64,000 nt of DNA from Streptomyces netropsis (GCF_014203545.1 NZ_JACHJG010000017.1:113631-177630); one strand, 5' to 3'; shown: positions 28,436 through 38,514, counted from the stretch's first letter. Notes: generated from the sequence alone by a model not told the origin. Numbers and translations: made by a program.

Positions 28436-29161
28436 ATGCCCACGCCCTATGGAACCCGCGGCGGCATGGCGTTCAGCGCGGACGAGCTGCGCGTGCTGCG
28501 CCGTGCCCTCGCCATCGCCCTCCAGCCCCAGTCCGTACCCCGGCGTCCCGGTCCCGAGCGGGACGAGGAGGTGCGCGACTGCCTCCTCCTCATGGAAGCC
28601 GTGGACGAGACGGCCCGGGAAGGCGGCAGGCTGCGCGCCTTCCTCCTCGCCGACCTCGCCCGCTACCGCGCCGCCCTGCCGGGCGCCGCGCCCGGCTACG
28701 CGGAGCGGCTCCAGGACGCCCTCTCGGCGGGCTACCGGCCCGGCGCGGAAGACCTCGCGGCGCTCCGCGCCCTGTGCGCGGTCCCCTCCGGCGACGCCGA
28801 GACCGACCGCCGCCGCGCCCTGCTGCACCGCTGTGAGCGCCTCGCCGAGCTGTCCGTGCGGGCGCGACTGGCCGACCGTGCGGCCGCGGCGCCCGCGCAG
28901 CGGGCCCCGGAGCCCTCACACAGGCGCACCCGCCTGCTCGCCGTCGCCGGCGGCCGGGCCGCGGGGGCCGACGCGCAGGAGCCGAAGCCGAAGCCCGCGG
29001 CCAAGCCCGAGCGGAAGCCCGCGCCGGACGCGCCGCCCGGCAAACCGCCCACGGGCCCCCGCCCCGACCGCCCGGTGCCGACCCCCGGCGAGGTGTTCCC
29101 GCCGCGCCGGAAGCCCGCCGCGCCGCCCGCGTCGCTGGCCCCCGAGGCCCGGCCCGCCTGA
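28436..29161 (+). CDS. Hypothetical protein with proline/lysine-rich tail
   Basis: 241 residues. The first 150 are helical and charged (FSADELRVLRRALAIAL ... LLLMEAVDETAREGG); the rest is a low-complexity Pro/Lys/Arg tail. I do not recognise a family; no signal peptide or membrane helix is seen. ATG 28436 is supported by a -10-like TAAAGT 6 nt upstream (leaderless); ATG 28466 is an alternative. A small membrane-protein gene follows after 66 bp. Confidence 0.72.
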   Translation: MPTPYGTRGGMAFSADELRVLRRALAIALQPQSVPRRPGPERDEEVRDCLLLMEAVDETAREGGRLRAFLLADLARYRAALPGAAPGYAERLQDALSAGYRPGAEDLAALRALCAVPSGDAETDRRRALLHRCERLAELSVRARLADRAAAAPAQRAPEPSHRRTRLLAVAGGRAAGADAQEPKPKPAAKPERKPAPDAPPGKPPTGPRPDRPVPTPGEVFPPRRKPAAPPASLAPEARPA

Positions 29162-29227
29162 CGCGCGCGTAATCTGGATCCGTCGTTCAGCAACCGCAGA
29201 ATCCGGATTCAGAAGGAGCCGACGGCC

Positions 29228-29407
29228 ATGGACTATGTGTCCGCGCTGGTCCCGCCCGTGGTGATGGCGGTGGCTTTCACCGCGCTGATCGTGACGATCG
29301 TCAAGAGTCAGGGCGGTGCGAACAAGGGCAAGGAAGACGCTCTCATCGACGCCGCGCTCGCCCGCGCCGAAGGTGTTCGACAGGCGCCCGAGGGCACCGG
29401 CGTCTGA
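29228..29407 (+). CDS. Small single-pass membrane protein
   Basis: 59 residues, too short for routine gene lists: begins MDYVSALVPPVVMAVAF, one membrane helix (about 5-27), then a charged cytoplasmic tail ending EGTGV. AAGGAG at 29213-29218 is 9 nt before the ATG, a strong site. A perfect 12-bp palindrome (29199-29210) lies just before it, and a strong terminator follows, so it looks like a real, separately expressed gene. Function unknown. Confidence 0.75.
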   Translation: MDYVSALVPPVVMAVAFTALIVTIVKSQGGANKGKEDALIDAALARAEGVRQAPEGTGV

Positions 29408-29441
29408 CCGGTCGCCGAGAGGTGATCGCCGCACCCGTGAG

Positions 29442-29487
29442 GGGCGTGCGGCCCGAGAGGACAATTCTCGGGCCGCACGCCCTTTTT
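29442..29487 (+). terminator. Rho-independent terminator
   Basis: Perfect 17-bp stem (29442-29458 with 29466-29482), 7-nt loop, then TTTTT. Ends the small membrane-protein transcript. Confidence 0.92.
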
Positions 29488-29547
29488 GCTGCCTTCGCGC
29501 TGCCCCGATAAACCGGCATTCAAGACATCTGCCACTATTATTCGCTT

Positions 29548-29943
29548 GTGGTTCGACGCCTGGGTGATCTGGAAGACGCCGTCATGACGCGCGTGTGGGA
29601 CTGGAACCGACCGGTCACTGTTCGAGAAGTCCTGGAAGACCTTCGGCAGGAACGGTCCATCGCCTACACGACGGTGATGACCGTAATGGACAACCTGTAT
29701 CAGAAGGGCTGGGTGCGCCGGGAAGCCGAAGGCCGCGCCTATCGATATGAGGCGGTCTCCAACCGCGCCGCCTACTCGGCCGCACTGATGAACGAAGCCT
29801 GGTCCGTCAGCGACAACCCCGCGGCCGCTCTCGTCGCCTTCTTCGGCATGATGTCGGCCGAACAACGCGATGCACTGCGGGACGCCATCCGCATCGTGCA
29901 ACTGGACGGGCCCGGGGACGGTCCGACGGCCGAGGAGCGATAA
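29548..29943 (+). CDS. BlaI/MecI/CopY-family transcriptional regulator
   Basis: 131 residues: winged-helix HTH (about 5-75: RRLGDLEDAVMTRVWDW, VTVREVLEDL, TTVMTVMDNLYQKGWV) and a C-terminal dimer region. In other bacteria BlaI is cleaved by the BlaR1 peptidase, but no blaR1/M56 gene is adjacent, so it may have a partner elsewhere. GTG start with TATTAT (29536-29541) ending 6 nt upstream: leaderless. Confidence 0.93.
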   Translation: MVRRLGDLEDAVMTRVWDWNRPVTVREVLEDLRQERSIAYTTVMTVMDNLYQKGWVRREAEGRAYRYEAVSNRAAYSAALMNEAWSVSDNPAAALVAFFGMMSAEQRDALRDAIRIVQLDGPGDGPTAEER

Positions 29944-29952
29944 CGTCCGGCT

Positions 29953-30489
29953 GTGTCTACTCCCTCGGCCAAGGCCGCCCTATCTAAAGTCGTCACCGTC
30001 CGCCGGGCCCGGACCAGCGATGTCCCGGCCGTGCGCCGGCTCATCAACCTCTACGCCCGTGAGCGCATCCTGCTCGACAAAGCCACGGTGACGCTTTACG
30101 AGGACATCCAGGAGTTCTGGGTCGCGGAGCGGGACGAGGACGGCACGGTCATCGGCTGCGGTGCGCTCCATGTGATGTGGGAAGACCTCGCCGAGGTCCG
30201 CACTCTCGCCGTGGATCCGGCGGTCAGAGGCGGCGGCGTCGGACACTTCGTTCTGGACAAGCTCCTGCAGACGGCGCGCTGGCTGGGCGTGCGCCGCATT
30301 TTCTGCCTCACCTTCGAAGTCGACTTCTTCACGAAGCACGGCTTCGTCGAGATCGGTGAGACGCCGGTGGACGGTGATGTCTACAGCGAGCTGCTGCGTT
30401 CCTATGACGAGGGCGTTGCCGAGTTCCTCGGTCTCGAACGGGTGAAGCCGAACACCCTTGGCAACAGCCGGATGCTTCTGCATCTGTGA
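29953..30489 (+). CDS. N-acetyltransferase, N-acetylglutamate synthase (ArgA)-like
   Basis: 178 residues, a single GNAT domain; CoA-binding motif A is RTLAVDPAVRGGGVGHFVLDKLL. The C-terminal FTKHGFVEIG and short length fit the actinobacterial stand-alone GNAT N-acetylglutamate synthase (first step of arginine synthesis). Distinguishing it from other amino-acid acetyltransferases needs more than sequence reading. GTG start with TAACGT (29941-29946) 6 nt upstream, inside the last codons of the preceding gene. Confidence 0.85.
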   Translation: MSTPSAKAALSKVVTVRRARTSDVPAVRRLINLYARERILLDKATVTLYEDIQEFWVAERDEDGTVIGCGALHVMWEDLAEVRTLAVDPAVRGGGVGHFVLDKLLQTARWLGVRRIFCLTFEVDFFTKHGFVEIGETPVDGDVYSELLRSYDEGVAEFLGLERVKPNTLGNSRMLLHL

Positions 30490-30651
30490 TCGCGGTGCCT
30501 ATGTCCGAATCGCGCCCCTATCACATGCCTCCGGAAGCGATGGTTCCCACGCGGAAGGCGGGCTGAACCTTCCCGGGGGGTTTGTGTTTTTTCGAGAAAG
30601 GCGGTTTGCTATTCCCTCGTAATCCCTTTTCCACTGCTGAAAGGATTCCCC

Positions 30652-30990
30652 GTGGCACAGAAGGTTCAGGTCCTTCTTGTTGATGACCTCGACGGTGGCG
30701 AGGCGGACGAGACCGTGACGTTCGCGCTCGACGGCAAGACCTACGAGATCGACCTCACGACTGCGAACGCGGACAAGCTCCGTGGGCTGCTGGAGCCGTT
30801 CACCAAGAGCGGTCGTCGCACGGGTGGCCGCGCCGCGGCCGGTCGCAGCAAGGTGCGTGCCGGTGCCGCCGGCGGCAGCCAGGACACCGCGAAGATCCGC
30901 GCGTGGGCCAAGGAGAACGGCTACAACGTCAACGACCGCGGCCGCGTCCCCGCCGACATCCGTGAGGCGTACGAGAAGGCCAACGGCTGA
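30652..30990 (+). CDS. lsr2: Nucleoid-associated protein Lsr2
   Basis: Xenogeneic silencer that binds AT-rich DNA, including horizontally acquired and specialised-metabolite genes. 112 residues: N-terminal dimerisation domain (KVQVLLVDDLDGGEADETV), flexible linker, C-terminal DNA-binding domain with the AT-hook-like RGR in VNDRGRVPADI. GTG start with AAGGA 7 nt upstream. The leader (30580-30600) has the tract TTTGTGTTTTTTCGAGAAA, an AT-rich stretch that Lsr2 itself might bind. The 3' end overlaps a convergent gene. Confidence 0.95.
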   Translation: MAQKVQVLLVDDLDGGEADETVTFALDGKTYEIDLTTANADKLRGLLEPFTKSGRRTGGRAAAGRSKVRAGAAGGSQDTAKIRAWAKENGYNVNDRGRVPADIREAYEKANG

Positions 30991-31607
30991 TTTCCCGTCG
31001 GCTGATCCCTGCGCGCCTTTCCGGCACGCAGCAATCGGGTCCGGTGGCACTCCGTGGCCGCCGCGCTCACGAGCCGTACGAGATCGGGGGCGCCCCCATC
31101 GCCCCCGAGGCCGGTCACCGGCAGCGTCGGCTCGACCTCGCACCCCGGCTCGGGAGGCCGTACCCAAACGGCCTCCCGCGAGCCGGACGGCCCCAGCCGT
31201 CCGCAGCGCCCCCGGCCACCGCCGACGGGCGCCGGCGCGGCCATCCGGCCGCCCGGGCCCAGCGCGGTCAGCTCCAGGGCCACCCCGCCCCACTCCAGCC
31301 AGTCGAGCAGTGCCGGCAATTCGTCCGCACTGCCCGCGGCGGTCAGGAACCGCATCTTCCGGGCCTGTCTGTCGAACGCGACCGGCCCGGTGCGCGGCAC
31401 CCGGCCGAGCACCGCGAAACCGGCGTCGGCGGGCACCTCGAGCACGTCGAAGCGCACCCCGGTGAGCAACTCCAGGGGCCGCCCGCCCAGCGTGGGCCAG
31501 CCCATCTGGTGCTCGTACCACCGGCGCCACTGGCACCATGGGTATGAGGCTTCCACCTGGTGCGAGGCGTCCAGGGATCCGCAGGGGCGCGGGAGGACAA
31601 CGGTCAT
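30921..31607 (-). CDS. Primase/polymerase-like (prim-pol N-terminal) domain protein
   Basis: 228 residues. The segment LLTGVRFDVLEVPADAGFAVL, followed by LLDWLEWGGVALELTALGPGG and a PGCEVEP motif, resembles the short actinobacterial proteins annotated as bifunctional DNA primase/polymerase N-terminal domain. The catalytic acidic motifs of true prim-pols are not obvious, so activity is doubtful. The ATG is at 31607. The 3' end overlaps lsr2 by 70 bp in convergent orientation; the C-terminal 20-30 residues may be unconserved. Confidence 0.65.
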   Translation of the reverse strand: MTVVLPRPCGSLDASHQVEASYPWCQWRRWYEHQMGWPTLGGRPLELLTGVRFDVLEVPADAGFAVLGRVPRTGPVAFDRQARKMRFLTAAGSADELPALLDWLEWGGVALELTALGPGGRMAAPAPVGGGRGRCGRLGPSGSREAVWVRPPEPGCEVEPTLPVTGLGGDGGAPDLVRLVSAAATECHRTRLLRAGKARRDQPTGNQPLAFSYASRMSAGTRPRSLTL

Positions 31608-31713
31608 GACTGAAGCAACTGTGGAAACCCCAAGAGGTTACGCAGGGTGGATAGTTGGGCACGCTGCGTATAGGGCCGGCGGGGCGCATAAAGACTTCGC
31701 GCGGCGCGAGGGT

Positions 31714-31727
31714 GTTCGCCCGTAGCG
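31714..31727 (+). promoter_or_regulatory. ClgR-type site 1 upstream of clpC
   Basis: GTTCGC-N5-GCG, the operator pattern described for Streptomyces ClgR, activator of clp genes. About 390 bp before clpC. Confidence 0.5.
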
Positions 31728-31868
31728 GATGGGATGGGCCCGCGCGGCATGGAGTGTCAGTGCTTGCGGGTAAGACATTCCCCGTGGGGAGAGGCGATAT
31801 AACGGCGCGCGGAGCGGGCCGCCGGGGTGGCGGTCGGGCTGTGTGCGGGCGTGTCGGCCCGGGCACGC

Positions 31869-31882
31869 GTTCGCCATCGGCG
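31869..31882 (+). promoter_or_regulatory. ClgR-type site 2 upstream of clpC
   Basis: Second GTTCGC-N5-GCG with identical spacing, about 225 bp before clpC. Two copies in one intergenic region strengthen the call. Confidence 0.5.
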
Positions 31883-32107
31883 TAGTGATGGTGGGCGTAT
31901 ATGCCTGGCCTGCGGGAACATCGTCTCCCACCATCGGGTTGGAGGAGTTGTCGGCTGTTCGGCAGCAGGTTTCCCCGCCGACCGCGGGGTGATCCGGACG
32001 GATGTCGGCAGTTGGAATGAGCTGTCCCGTCCTGCGGGACTAGCATGCGGAAGGACAGGGAGGGGACCGACCCCTAACTGCCTGACCGCTCTGAGGAGCG
32101 ATTAACG

Positions 32108-34633
<2,526 letters not shown>

Positions 34634-34669
34634 GTGGTAGCTGCCCTTGAGGCAGCGTGAACAGCAGGG

Positions 34670-34714
34670 CCGGCCCCGGAACCGTTCGATCGGTTCCGGG
34701 GCCGGTTTTGTTTT
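34670..34714 (+). terminator. Rho-independent terminator of clpC
   Basis: Perfect 15-bp stem (34670-34684 with 34691-34705), 6-nt loop, then TTTTGTTTT. It also separates clpC from the convergent NLR gene. Confidence 0.92.
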
Positions 34715-34722
34715 CGGTGCGG

Positions 34723-37700
34723 TCAGGGGACGATCTCCAGCCGGTCGCCGAAGTGCTCGGCGCCGAGGATTTCCAGCTTGCCGTCGAGAACGGGGCATTC
34801 CACCTCCAGCCGCAGCGTCTGCGCCTCCCGTAGGGGGGACAGGTCCAGCGACCCGTCCACCGCCAGGCTCAGAAAGGCCAGGTTGGGGAAGATCCGGGGG
34901 ATTTGTTCGTTCACCGTGGGATGGTCGAGGAGAGTGAGACCGAGCTCGGTGACCTGTGGCAGTTCCTCCGCCTCCGAGACGACGGCACCCAGGCCAGTGC
35001 TGTCTATATCCAGCCGCAGCGATGGGGATACCAGCCCCGACAGCGCTGAGGTGTCCCCCAAACGGGGACAGTCGATGACGGACAGGCGTTCGACCTCCGG
35101 GTGATCTCGAAGAAGATCCAGGTCACGCAGGGCGGAGTTCCCGCTCAGCCACAGCTCACGCACCTCACGTCCTTCCAGGCCTCGACGCAGGTCGGCCGAG
35201 CTGTGGTCGCCCGCGATATGGAGTGCTGCGATCGGGCCGAGGCGATGCAGCTCGGAGAGCTCTTCCGGAAGGGAGATGCGCAACCACACGTCATCGAGCC
35301 GCATCGCGGCAAGGACTTCTGTCGCGTATCGCCCGGTGTGCTGAAGCCCCCAACTGTTGGCGACCAGGCTCCGGATTCTCTCCGAGCTGTGTTTCCCGTA
35401 GCGACTCAGCAGCGGGATGGCCGAGTCCCCCAGCGGGCACAGAAGCGTCGCAACGATGTACGCCTGACCGGCGTCCAGCCCGTCCGGCTCCGGGAGGATC
35501 GGCAGCACCTCCGGGCCCAGCGAGGCCAGAAAACCGATCTCCCTCTCCTCACGCGGCGGCCCCAGCGCCTTGAGCCCGTTCCACACCGCATCGTGCAGCT
35601 CGTCGTCCAAATACGTCGAGCCGATCGCACAGGCGGCGGCGAGCGTGCGGAGCGGCCACTCCGCCTCCGGATCGGGTGCCGCGTCCCCCGCCGCGAGCAG
35701 TCCCGAGATGACGCGCCGGGCCTCGCTCCGCCCGCAGTGCCCGATCACGAGCCGGATGACGTCCTGCCACTGCTCCTCGGCCGCATGGCCCAGTAATTCG
35801 TCCAGGCTGTCGTTGTCCCGGAACTCCTTCGCGGCGAGATAGTCCTGGAACGTGCGATGAATGAATTGAATGACGTCCGTGGAGCGCTCCTGGAGCAGCC
35901 CGCTGCGGTTCAGCAGATGCGTCAGCACCTGGTCCGCCGTCCCCTGCTCGCGCACGTGCCGCAAGCCGCCCATGGCCAGCTCCAGCTGGCGTACGGCCTG
36001 CTCGCGGGAGAGTTCCGCACGGCCGTTGCGTACGAGCCACACCGCGATGCGCTGGAGCAGCTGCTGGCCGTCGTCGATGTCGAGGGTGATGCCTTCCGGC
36101 TTGTGGATGCGTCGGTAGTCGTCGCGGCCGCCGAGCAGCATGGCCAGCGCGGCGCGGTAGAGGTCCCACCGGGTGCGGGGGAGCAGCCCGCTGCGGCGGC
36201 GGTGCAGGGCGCAGATGACGGCGCACAGCAGGGGCGTACGGGCGAGGTCGCGCAGCGTGGCGTTGCGCTGGAATTCCTGGGTGAGATCGCGCTCCAGGGA
36301 GTCGAGCCGGCCGCGTTGCCGCAGGGCGTGCGGCGCGTCGGAGAAACGCTCGCACTCCAGCCGGGCGGCCTGGTGCCAGGCGCCGACGAAGGCCTGGATG
36401 TCGGTGTCGCTCATGGGGAGCAGCAGGAGCTCCTCGAAGCCCTCCGACTCCAGCCAGGAGTTCTCGACGGCGAGCGGCCGCACGGTGACCATGCACCGGG
36501 TCCCGGGGTGGAGCCGTAACAGCTCGGCGAGCCATCTGCGGGCGGGGGCGCGGTCGGGCTGGGGAAGTTCGTCCAGGCCGTCGACGAGCAGGAGCGCGCG
36601 GCCGGATTCCAGCACGCGTCCGGCCCAGCCGCTCGGCGGTTCGTCCACCTGGAGCTGGGCGATGGTGGGCAGCCGGTCCGGCGTGGGCGTCGTGATGCCT
36701 TGTGCCGCGAGGCTGCGCATGGGGACGACGAAGGGGATCAGGCCGTTGAGCGCGCTCAGCTTCGTGGGCAGGGTGCGACAGACGGCGTGGGAGGCCAGCC
36801 ACCACACCAGGGTCGTCTTCCCGGCACCCGCCTCGCCGCGCAGGACGGTGCGGGGCCTGGAGGCGAGGAGGTCCTCGACGCGTTGGGTCTCGGGGCGGGT
36901 GTGGTGCTCGCCGTGGTCGGCCGCGTGCTGGGGCGCCCGGGCCTCCAGGCTCAGATAGGCGGTGTCCAGGTCCCAGCTGTTCTCGTTGGTGCCGAGGTCG
37001 TCCAGGCCGAAGATCTCCAGGCGGCTGTAGCGGGCCTTGAGGGCCTTGGCGTACTGCTCCTCGTAGACGATGTCCTCGGGATGCGGGGAGTGGATCTGCT
37101 CCAGGGCCGGGGCGCCCGGCCAGTGGTCCAGCAGGGCGGCCGTGAAGCCCTTGTCGCTCATGGCCGAGGTCAGCGGGACCGCGTCGATGGAGGAGTGCTC
37201 CCAGCCCATCGGGTCCTCGGCGGCGATGCCGATGAGGACCTGACCGATGAGGACCGGGCCGCCCGACAGCCCCGCCCACGGGGAGCCGTCTTCCGCTGGG
37301 GACGAGGGCGGTTGGTGATCAGTGCGGAGCACGTACCGGCCGCGCAACCGGCCCGACAGGGGCACGAGCGTGCCCGGGGCCTGGACGGCCTCCAGCTCGT
37401 CGTCGCCGAAGCGCTGTACCTGGGGAAACCCCAGCGCCTGGCACCCGTGCACCGGCTCTTGAGTGACGATCTCGCCCCAGCGCAACGCGGCGAGGTCCGT
37501 TTCGCGTGCGACGGCTTGCCGGGTCCTGAGAAGGGCGGCATCACAGCCGTCGGGGCGCCCCATCCACAGGACGTCACAGCTCACCGGGTGTCTGCCGTCG
37601 AGGCCGAGGATCGCGACCTCCGCCGGGTCGGGCCCTATGACGTGGGCGCTGGTCAGTACGAGTCGCGGGGTCAGCAGCATCCCGCTGCCCTGGGAGCCGG

Positions 37701-37752
37701 CCAGCACCGCCACGAGCCGGTCCTCCACGGAACGTAAGCGCACGCCCGTCAC
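34723..37752 (-). CDS. Trypsin-NACHT-LRR protein (bacterial NLR-like STAND NTPase)
   Basis: 1009 residues. (1) Trypsin-like serine protease, about 8-200, with an apparently complete triad: His37 in TSAHVIG, Asp71 in DGCDAALL, Ser163 in GLSGGPV. (2) Linker 200-290. (3) NACHT NTPase, about 300-470: Walker A GEAGAGKTTL (Lys312), Walker B ALLLVDGLDEL, sensor-1-like CMVTVRP. (4) Helical/winged-helix region ending FIHRTFQDYLAAKEF (about 630-645), typical after NACHT. (5) About 660-1009: helical then leucine-rich repeats, the likely sensor. By analogy with animal NLRs and bacterial Avs/bNACHT proteins, ligand sensing should drive oligomerisation and activate the protease (inference). Codons 6, 412 and 653 are TTA. 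The GTG start overlaps the trypco2 stop (GTGA). Confidence 0.92.
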   Translation of the reverse strand: MTGVRLRSVEDRLVAVLAGSQGSGMLLTPRLVLTSAHVIGPDPAEVAILGLDGRHPVSCDVLWMGRPDGCDAALLRTRQAVARETDLAALRWGEIVTQEPVHGCQALGFPQVQRFGDDELEAVQAPGTLVPLSGRLRGRYVLRTDHQPPSSPAEDGSPWAGLSGGPVLIGQVLIGIAAEDPMGWEHSSIDAVPLTSAMSDKGFTAALLDHWPGAPALEQIHSPHPEDIVYEEQYAKALKARYSRLEIFGLDDLGTNENSWDLDTAYLSLEARAPQHAADHGEHHTRPETQRVEDLLASRPRTVLRGEAGAGKTTLVWWLASHAVCRTLPTKLSALNGLIPFVVPMRSLAAQGITTPTPDRLPTIAQLQVDEPPSGWAGRVLESGRALLLVDGLDELPQPDRAPARRWLAELLRLHPGTRCMVTVRPLAVENSWLESEGFEELLLLPMSDTDIQAFVGAWHQAARLECERFSDAPHALRQRGRLDSLERDLTQEFQRNATLRDLARTPLLCAVICALHRRRSGLLPRTRWDLYRAALAMLLGGRDDYRRIHKPEGITLDIDDGQQLLQRIAVWLVRNGRAELSREQAVRQLELAMGGLRHVREQGTADQVLTHLLNRSGLLQERSTDVIQFIHRTFQDYLAAKEFRDNDSLDELLGHAAEEQWQDVIRLVIGHCGRSEARRVISGLLAAGDAAPDPEAEWPLRTLAAACAIGSTYLDDELHDAVWNGLKALGPPREEREIGFLASLGPEVLPILPEPDGLDAGQAYIVATLLCPLGDSAIPLLSRYGKHSSERIRSLVANSWGLQHTGRYATEVLAAMRLDDVWLRISLPEELSELHRLGPIAALHIAGDHSSADLRRGLEGREVRELWLSGNSALRDLDLLRDHPEVERLSVIDCPRLGDTSALSGLVSPSLRLDIDSTGLGAVVSEAEELPQVTELGLTLLDHPTVNEQIPRIFPNLAFLSLAVDGSLDLSPLREAQTLRLEVECPVLDGKLEILGAEHFGDRLEIVP

Positions 37753-38078
37753 CGGTCGGTGGTGCCGAAGCGGGACACCCCGGCCGGGCGGTCGTTGCCG
37801 ACCTTCCAGCCCTCGCCCGTGCGCCTGTCCTTCGGGGTCAGGGTGAAGGCGACCTTGTGGGTGCGGGTCGAGCCCCGGGAGACCTCCGCCTCCGCGCTGA
37901 CGACCCAGGCCTTCACGCCGCCCTTGCCCTTGGCGTCCTTGCGGATCTCGACGGTGAACTCCATCGAGATCTCGCCGACGTCGAAGCCCAGGTCCCGGCC
38001 CGAGCCCCGGGCGGCGGCCTCGGTGAGGCCGTCGCGGACCGCCTCGACCGCGTCCGCCAGCTCGATGTCGTCGTTCAT
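37749..38078 (-). CDS. Trypsin-co-occurring domain (trypco2-type) small protein
   Basis: 109 residues, no signal peptide. The core ELADAVEAVRDGLTEAAARG, then a beta-rich GEISMEFTVEIRKDAK, matches the small trypsin-co-occurring domains known from genomic studies of conflict systems to accompany trypsin-fused STAND NTPases. Likely an adaptor or regulator of the protease. Its stop overlaps the GTG of the NLR gene by 4 nt, so they are translated together. ATG 38078 has a G-run (GGGGGG) about 8 nt upstream. No TTA codon here. Confidence 0.85.
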   Translation of the reverse strand: MNDDIELADAVEAVRDGLTEAAARGSGRDLGFDVGEISMEFTVEIRKDAKGKGGVKAWVVSAEAEVSRGSTRTHKVAFTLTPKDRRTGEGWKVGNDRPAGVSRFGTTDR

Positions 38079-38381
38079 CGTGATGCCCCCCGGCTGTTGG
38101 GCCGCGCGTGCCGCGGCCGCTGCCCGGGAGCGTACCGCCGGGGCGCGGACCGGCCCGCAGGAACGGGCAGGGCCGTGATCTGAGTGGTCCCAGCGCCTTC
38201 TGGTGCTATTGGTGCGTTCTGGAACCCGGAATGACGCCGGGACCTTGGTCCCAAAACCGGTATGGCCTTAAGTCCATTCGCGGTGATACGGCCCATAGGG
38301 CGTGGGTCACATACTGAGCCGGTTAGTAGAAATGGTCGTCCCCCGAAATCCTTTATTTCCGCTCGACATGCCCCCGCGCAA
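38079..38381. other. Divergent regulatory region of the NLR unit and M23 gene
   Basis: No gene seen. It must carry the promoter of the trypco2-NLR unit. A short palindrome GGGACC-TT-GGTCCC (38239-38252) followed by AAAA is the only strong symmetry near it. The region is more AT-rich than its neighbours around 38255-38370. Confidence 0.45.
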
Positions 38382-38463
38382 GGCGGAGATCGCCCTCCGC
38401 CCCGCTACGGCATTCGCTAGTAGAGGCCGCCCTTGGCTGGACGGCGAATGCGGGTTACCAAGG
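38382..38463 (+). promoter_or_regulatory. Structured 5' leader of the M23 peptidase gene
   Basis: A 7-bp hairpin (38382-38388 with 38395-38401) is followed by two interleaved pairings, 38410-38417 with 38444-38451 (8 bp) and 38431-38436 with 38458-38463 (6 bp), which is a pseudoknot topology with linkers of 13, 7 and 6 nt. A further 6-bp hairpin lies near 38472-38490 just before the ribosome binding site. It lacks the ydaO (c-di-AMP) riboswitch signature I know. Confidence 0.45.
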
Positions 38464-38514
38464 TATGGCGATCCCGGTCCGCAGCCGGGACCAATTCATG
38501 CCTGGAGGTTTCAC

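Larger units (their letters stand above)
31608..32107. other. 500-bp regulatory region between the primase-like gene and clpC
   Basis: No gene seen. It holds two ClgR-type sites, a 9-bp inverted repeat (31887-31895 with 31927-31935, 31-nt loop), a -10-like TAGCAT at 32041-32046 and GAGGAG before clpC. Size and content suggest a multi-input clpC promoter. Confidence 0.6.

Noticed and set aside
34723..38078. Prophage or plasmid insertion carrying the NLR genes
   Set aside because: No integrase, direct repeats or tRNA target flanks the unit; clpC terminator and the M23 promoter region abut it directly.
38079..38514. ydaO (c-di-AMP) riboswitch before the M23 gene
   Set aside because: The conserved segments known for this riboswitch are not found; only generic pairings are.
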